Shown: one piece after another, positions 61,049 to 64,000 of the stretch
Position numbering within the stretch: the stretch's first letter is position 1
How the letters are laid out: every line of letters starts with the position of its first letter
From: [Pasteurella] aerogenes
Lineage (GTDB): Bacteria; Pseudomonadota; Gammaproteobacteria; Enterobacterales; Pasteurellaceae
Length of the DNA stretch: 64,000 bases
Reading direction: 5' to 3'
Assembly (NCBI GenBank): GCA_900637275.1
Contig: LR134362.1
Span: 620,001 to 684,000, forward strand
Made by a program: the position numbers and the translations under genes
The notes under the pieces: generated by a model
What the model was told of the DNA's origin: nothing
Database searches by the model: none
The model's input: only the letters and a program-made list of their open reading frames with translations

Positions 61049-61294
61049 ATGTTAAACGTATTATTTTTTGCCCAAACTAGAGAATTAATTGGCGTGGATA
61101 GCCTTGAATTACCAGCTTCCTTTACCACAGCCGAAGAAGTGCGTGCGCATTTAGCGGCAAAAGGAGATAGATGGGCATTGGCGCTGGAGAAAGGCAAGTT
61201 GCTGGTGGCGATCAATCAGACCTTAAGTCCATTGGAAAGTGCGGTCAAAAAAGGGGATGAAATTGCTTTTTTCCCGCCCGTAACTGGAGGCTAA
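61049..61294 (+). CDS. moaD: Molybdopterin synthase sulphur carrier subunit MoaD
   Basis: An 81-aa ubiquitin-like protein ending VTGG, whose last Gly becomes the thiocarboxylate that donates sulphur to precursor Z. It ends directly against the moaE start. Confidence 0.95.
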   Translation: MLNVLFFAQTRELIGVDSLELPASFTTAEEVRAHLAAKGDRWALALEKGKLLVAINQTLSPLESAVKKGDEIAFFPPVTGG

Positions 61295-61753
61295 ATGAGC
61301 GATATTCAAATTGCAGTTCAAGAACAACCCTTTGATCAGCAAGCGATTTATCAATGGATTTCAGCACCGAATTCAGTCGGAGCAAGCGTCATTTTTGTGG
61401 GCAAAGTACGTGATTTAAACTTGGGTGATGAAGTATCTAGTTTGTATTTAGAGCATTATCCGGCAATGACGGAAAAAGCGTTGCGAGAAATTGTTGAACA
61501 AGCTAAACAACGCTGGGATATTTTGCGCGTGGCGGTAGTTCATCGTGTTGGATTATTGCATACCGGTGACGAAATCGTTTTGGTTGGTGTGAGTTCTGCA
61601 CATCGTGGCGAGGCATACCAAGCGAATGAATTTATTATGGATTTTCTTAAAAGCAAAGCACCTTTTTGGAAAAAAGAGCAAACCGATAAAGGCGCACGTT
61701 GGGTAGAACATCGCGCAACCGATCAACAAGCGCTGGAACGTTGGGAAAAATAG
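61295..61753 (+). CDS. moaE: Molybdopterin synthase catalytic subunit MoaE
   Basis: A 152-aa partner of MoaD. Marks are GASVIFVGKVRDLN, LEHYPAMTEKALREI, VVHRVGLLHTGDEIVLVGVSSAHRGEAYQANEFIMDFLKSKAPFWKKE, the last containing the catalytic lysines. Starts immediately after moaD; last gene of the operon. Confidence 0.96.
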   Translation: MSDIQIAVQEQPFDQQAIYQWISAPNSVGASVIFVGKVRDLNLGDEVSSLYLEHYPAMTEKALREIVEQAKQRWDILRVAVVHRVGLLHTGDEIVLVGVSSAHRGEAYQANEFIMDFLKSKAPFWKKEQTDKGARWVEHRATDQQALERWEK

Positions 61754-61780
61754 AACGTAATATATTGTTTTGAAAAAATA

Positions 61781-61822
61781 AAAATGGCTTTCTTATATCA
61801 ATAAAGAAAGCCATTTTTTATG
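61781..61822. terminator. Bidirectional terminator between moaE and purE
   Basis: AAAATGGCTTTCTT and AAGAAAGCCATTTT form a perfect 14-bp stem with a 9-nt loop between convergent genes. Confidence 0.92.
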
Positions 61823-61843
61823 CTTATTTTTGATAAAACAAAC

Positions 61844-62341
61844 TTAACTTCTCGGATCGGGATTTTCCAATACGTCTTTGGTTTGTTTTTCTCTAAATTG
61901 CCATAAGCGTCTTGCTAAGTCAGGTTCAAATGCTGCCAGAATTTGCGCAGCCAATAAACCTGCATTTGCCGCTCCGGCCGGGCCAATTGCCAAGGTTCCA
62001 ACCGGAATCCCTTTTGGCATTTGTACAATCGAATATAGGCTGTCAACCCCGCTTAATATTGAGCTTTTCACCGGGACACCCAATACTGGCACAATAGTTT
62101 TTGCCGCAATCATTCCTGGTAAATGCGCCGCGCCACCAGCACCAGCAATAATCACTTTGTATCCTTTTTCGACCGCACTTTCGGCAAATTGGAATAATTT
62201 ATCCGGCGTACGATGTGCCGATACGATTTCGACGTGATAAGGCAATTGGAGTTGATCTAAAATTGCTGTGGCTTCTTGCATGGTTGCCCAGTCGCTTTTT
62301 GATCCCATAACAATGGCAATTTGTGGATGATGGTTTGACAT
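61844..62341 (-). CDS. purE: N5-carboxyaminoimidazole ribonucleotide mutase PurE
   Basis: A 165-aa class I PurE. Marks are AIVMGSKSDWATMQEA (nucleotide-binding), VEIVSAHRTPDKLFQF with the catalytic His, IAGAGGAAHLPGMIAAKT and PVLGVPVKSSILSGVDSLYSIVQMPKGIPVGTLAI. Start at 62341 with AGGAAG upstream. The usual partner purK does not follow. A good PurR box lies in the promoter. Confidence 0.96.
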   Translation of the reverse strand: MSNHHPQIAIVMGSKSDWATMQEATAILDQLQLPYHVEIVSAHRTPDKLFQFAESAVEKGYKVIIAGAGGAAHLPGMIAAKTIVPVLGVPVKSSILSGVDSLYSIVQMPKGIPVGTLAIGPAGAANAGLLAAQILAAFEPDLARRLWQFREKQTKDVLENPDPRS

Positions 62342-62395
62342 AATATCGCTTCCTGTTAATAACAAAGTGTGTAGAGTAGCGTATTTTGCTTTTTT

Positions 62396-62411
62396 TCGCA
62401 AACGATTGCTT
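62396..62411. promoter_or_regulatory. PurR operator upstream of purE
   Basis: TCGCAAACGATTGCTT is close to the PurR consensus ACGCAAACGTTTGCGT (mismatches mainly at the ends). On the minus strand it overlaps a possible -35 (TTTGCG). Confidence 0.7.
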
Positions 62412-62452
62412 TTGGTTTTAAGTGAGATTATTTTCTTTTCATGATGCAGAAA

Positions 62453-62468
62453 TATGAAATAGATCACA
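62453..62468 (+). promoter_or_regulatory. Candidate CRP site upstream of ansB
   Basis: TATGA-AATAGA-TCACA matches TGTGA-N6-TCACA at nine of ten positions. It lies about 95 bp before the ansB start. An FNR half-site-like TTGAT occurs at 62494. E. coli ansB is controlled by CRP and FNR. Confidence 0.55.
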
Positions 62469-62554
62469 AATATGGAAAATTACATTTTACTCATTGATTT
62501 TTATGGTGATAATAGCCTTGGCCTTAGCCATGATAATAATAAAGGAGTCATTTT

Positions 62555-63604
62555 ATGAAATTAAAAAAATTATCCGCATTCATGCTTTTAGGGTTGGGCA
62601 TTTCAAGCGCTTGTGCGGCTGAATTACCGAATATTACTATTTTAGCCACCGGCGGTACTATTGCCGGGAGCGGAAAAAGTTCGGTGAGTTCGGAATATCA
62701 AGCCGGTCAGTTAACGATTGATACGTTAATTGAGGCAGTTCCCGAGATGAAAACCATTGCCAATATTAAAGGCGAGCAAATTGTAAAAATCGGTTCGCAA
62801 GATATGAGTGACGAGGTGTGGCTAAAATTAGCGAAAGCCATTAACAGTCAATGTAAAAATACCGATGGTTTTGTGATTACCCATGGCACGGATACGATGG
62901 AGGAAACAGCGTATTTCTTGGATATGACGGTAAAATGCGAAAAACCGGTAGTTTTAGTCGGGGCAATGCGTCCGGCAACCGAGAAAAGCGCGGATGGTCC
63001 ATTAAACCTTTATAATGCAGTTGTGGTGGCAGCGGACAAAGATTCGGCTGGGCGCGGGGTATTAGTTGCAATGAATGATACGGTGTTAGGTGCGCGCGAT
63101 GTGACCAAAACCAGTACTACCGCGGTGCAAACCTTTAGTTCGCCAAATTTTGGCGCTTTAGGTTATATCCATAACAGCAAAGTAGATTATGAACGCGCTC
63201 CGGAAAGTAAACATACGGTAAATACGCCATTTAATGTGGATGAGTTAACCAAATTGCCAAAAGTTGGGATCGTTTATGCGTATTCCAATATGCCAACAGA
63301 ACCGTTGAAAGCCTTGTTAGATGCTGGATATAAAGGTATTGTTGCTGCGGGCGTGGGTAATGGTAATGTCAATGCCGCCAATTTAGCGTTACTTGAACAA
63401 GCCGCGAAAGATGGGGTAGCAGTAGTGCGTTCTTCTCGTGTTCCAACTGGATATACCACGCGAGATGCCGAAGTGGATGACAGTAAATACGGTTTTAGCG
63501 CATCCGGTACCTTAAACCCACAAAAAGCGCGCGTTTTATTGCAATTAGCTTTAACTAAAACCCAAGATCCGAAACAAATTCAACAGTATTTTGAGGATTT
63601 TTAA
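62555..63604 (+). CDS. ansB: Periplasmic L-asparaginase II
   Basis: A 349-aa enzyme with a Sec signal peptide (LKKLSAFMLLGLGISSACAA, cleavage near residue 21). The two catalytic threonines are in ILATGGTIAGSG and ITHGTDTMEETAYFL; the substrate-binding Ser-Gln is in IVKIGSQDMSD. It hydrolyses asparagine in the periplasm, feeding aspartate to anaerobic fumarate respiration. AAAGGAG precedes the ATG. Confidence 0.96.
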   Translation: MKLKKLSAFMLLGLGISSACAAELPNITILATGGTIAGSGKSSVSSEYQAGQLTIDTLIEAVPEMKTIANIKGEQIVKIGSQDMSDEVWLKLAKAINSQCKNTDGFVITHGTDTMEETAYFLDMTVKCEKPVVLVGAMRPATEKSADGPLNLYNAVVVAADKDSAGRGVLVAMNDTVLGARDVTKTSTTAVQTFSSPNFGALGYIHNSKVDYERAPESKHTVNTPFNVDELTKLPKVGIVYAYSNMPTEPLKALLDAGYKGIVAAGVGNGNVNAANLALLEQAAKDGVAVVRSSRVPTGYTTRDAEVDDSKYGFSASGTLNPQKARVLLQLALTKTQDPKQIQQYFEDF

Positions 63605-63623
63605 TTTTATTGCGTCATGCCTT

Positions 63624-63652
63624 AAAAGTGCGGTAAAAATGACCGCACTTTT
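63624..63652. terminator. Paired uptake-signal terminator after ansB
   Basis: AAAAGTGCGGT and ACCGCACTTTT flank a 7-nt loop, 20 nt after the ansB stop codon. Confidence 0.8.
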
Positions 63653-63773
63653 GGCTTATTATGTCAGTCATTCTAAAATGAAGAAATCCTGTCAGCGAAG
63701 AAAACCTTCTTGCAAGTTCGCAGTAAAAATCATATCCTAAGCACAAATTTAGCATGACATTTTAGGTTGTTTT

Positions 63774-64000
63774 ATGCCCACTAAAGCGAAATATAGAAAA
63801 GACTATAAGAAACCGGATTTTACGGTAACTGATCTCTCCCTTGATTTTCAACTTGATCCTCAAAAAACGGTTGTGACAGCTCAAAGTCAGTTCCAACGTG
63901 TCAACCCGGAAAGTTCGATGTTGCGCCTTGATGGACATGGTTTTCAGTTTGCTTCAATTTTATTAAATGGCGAAAAATTCACAAATTATCAACAAGATAG
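63774..64000 (+). CDS. pepN: Aminopeptidase N (PepN), N-terminal part; 3' end outside window
   Basis: An ATG at 63774 opens a frame running off the window (75 codons visible). The product begins MPTKAKYRKDYKKPDFTV and continues DLSLDFQLDPQKTVVTAQSQF, matching the N-terminal beta domain of E. coli PepN (AKYRHDYRAPDYQITD ... LDAQKTVVTAVSQ). The zinc HExxH domain lies beyond the edge. Confidence 0.9.
   Translation, partial: MPTKAKYRKDYKKPDFTVTDLSLDFQLDPQKTVVTAQSQFQRVNPESSMLRLDGHGFQFASILLNGEKFTNYQQD

Overview
The window looks like chromosome from a member of the Pasteurellaceae. The 9-mer AAGTGCGGT and its complement ACCGCACTT, the core of the Haemophilus-type DNA uptake signal, are scattered throughout and often lie as head-to-head pairs just after genes. 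The base composition is AT-rich, the protein families are gamma-proteobacterial, and several gene orders (metY-rimP-nusA-infB, ptsH-ptsI-crr, aceE-aceF-lpdA, moaA-C-D-E, pth-ychF) are the enterobacterial/pasteurellacean ones. I do not assign a species.

Layout. (1) 1-3.5 kb is a rearranged scar: the 3' end of fdhF (formate dehydrogenase H), a decayed IS3-family element, the 3' part of a flavin oxidoreductase gene, and the 3' half of pntB, the last two meeting head to head at a short shared sequence. (2) 3.5-6.1 kb carries yedE-yedF, a sulphur/selenium membrane protein with a TusA-like partner, behind a perfect FNR box, then acpH. (3) 6.1-10.5 kb holds the Fe(II) uptake operon feoA-feoB plus a tiny Cys-rich membrane protein, divergent from arsR-arsC-acr3, which has two copies of one ArsR-type operator. 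(4) 10.5-24.9 kb is mostly housekeeping: a nucleobase permease, an amino-acid permease with homocysteine methyltransferase, ychF-pth, ratA-ratB-roxA-xseA, smpB, ubiD and several small lipoproteins. (5) 25-32 kb is the initiator tRNA and translation operon, with a HAD phosphatase gene between infB and rbfA. (6) 32-38 kb has potD, two tRNA-Gly genes, orn, rsgA and the PTS genes. (7) 38-44.5 kb is the pyruvate dehydrogenase operon. (8) 44.7-51.5 kb has nlpC, a UmuD-like gene behind a tandem-LexA-box promoter, sstT, modF, qmcA-nfeD, a quinone reductase and a TorD-type chaperone. (9) 51.5-56.3 kb is a MacA-MacB-outer-membrane-factor efflux system. (10) 56.4-64 kb has glnS, yvcK, a molybdenum-cofactor riboswitch with moaACDE, purE, ansB and the start of pepN.

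How genes connect. Formate dehydrogenase H needs molybdenum cofactor and usually selenium; the window also has the Moco pathway, a ModF-type ATPase, a TorD chaperone and yedEF. Together with the FNR box this suggests anaerobic respiration or fermentation. The Pts proteins and Pdh complex form the central carbon block.

Best candidates for something under-described: the SOS-type promoter at 45.8 kb driving a UmuD-like protein that has lost the catalytic Ser and Lys and has no UmuC partner beside it; the paired ArsR operators with a regulator whose cysteines are at the C-terminus; the PmrA/QseB-type box plus a separate palindrome in front of macAB; and a large imperfect hairpin between ptsH and ptsI. 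I saw no CRISPR array, prophage, restriction system or recognisable new defence system.
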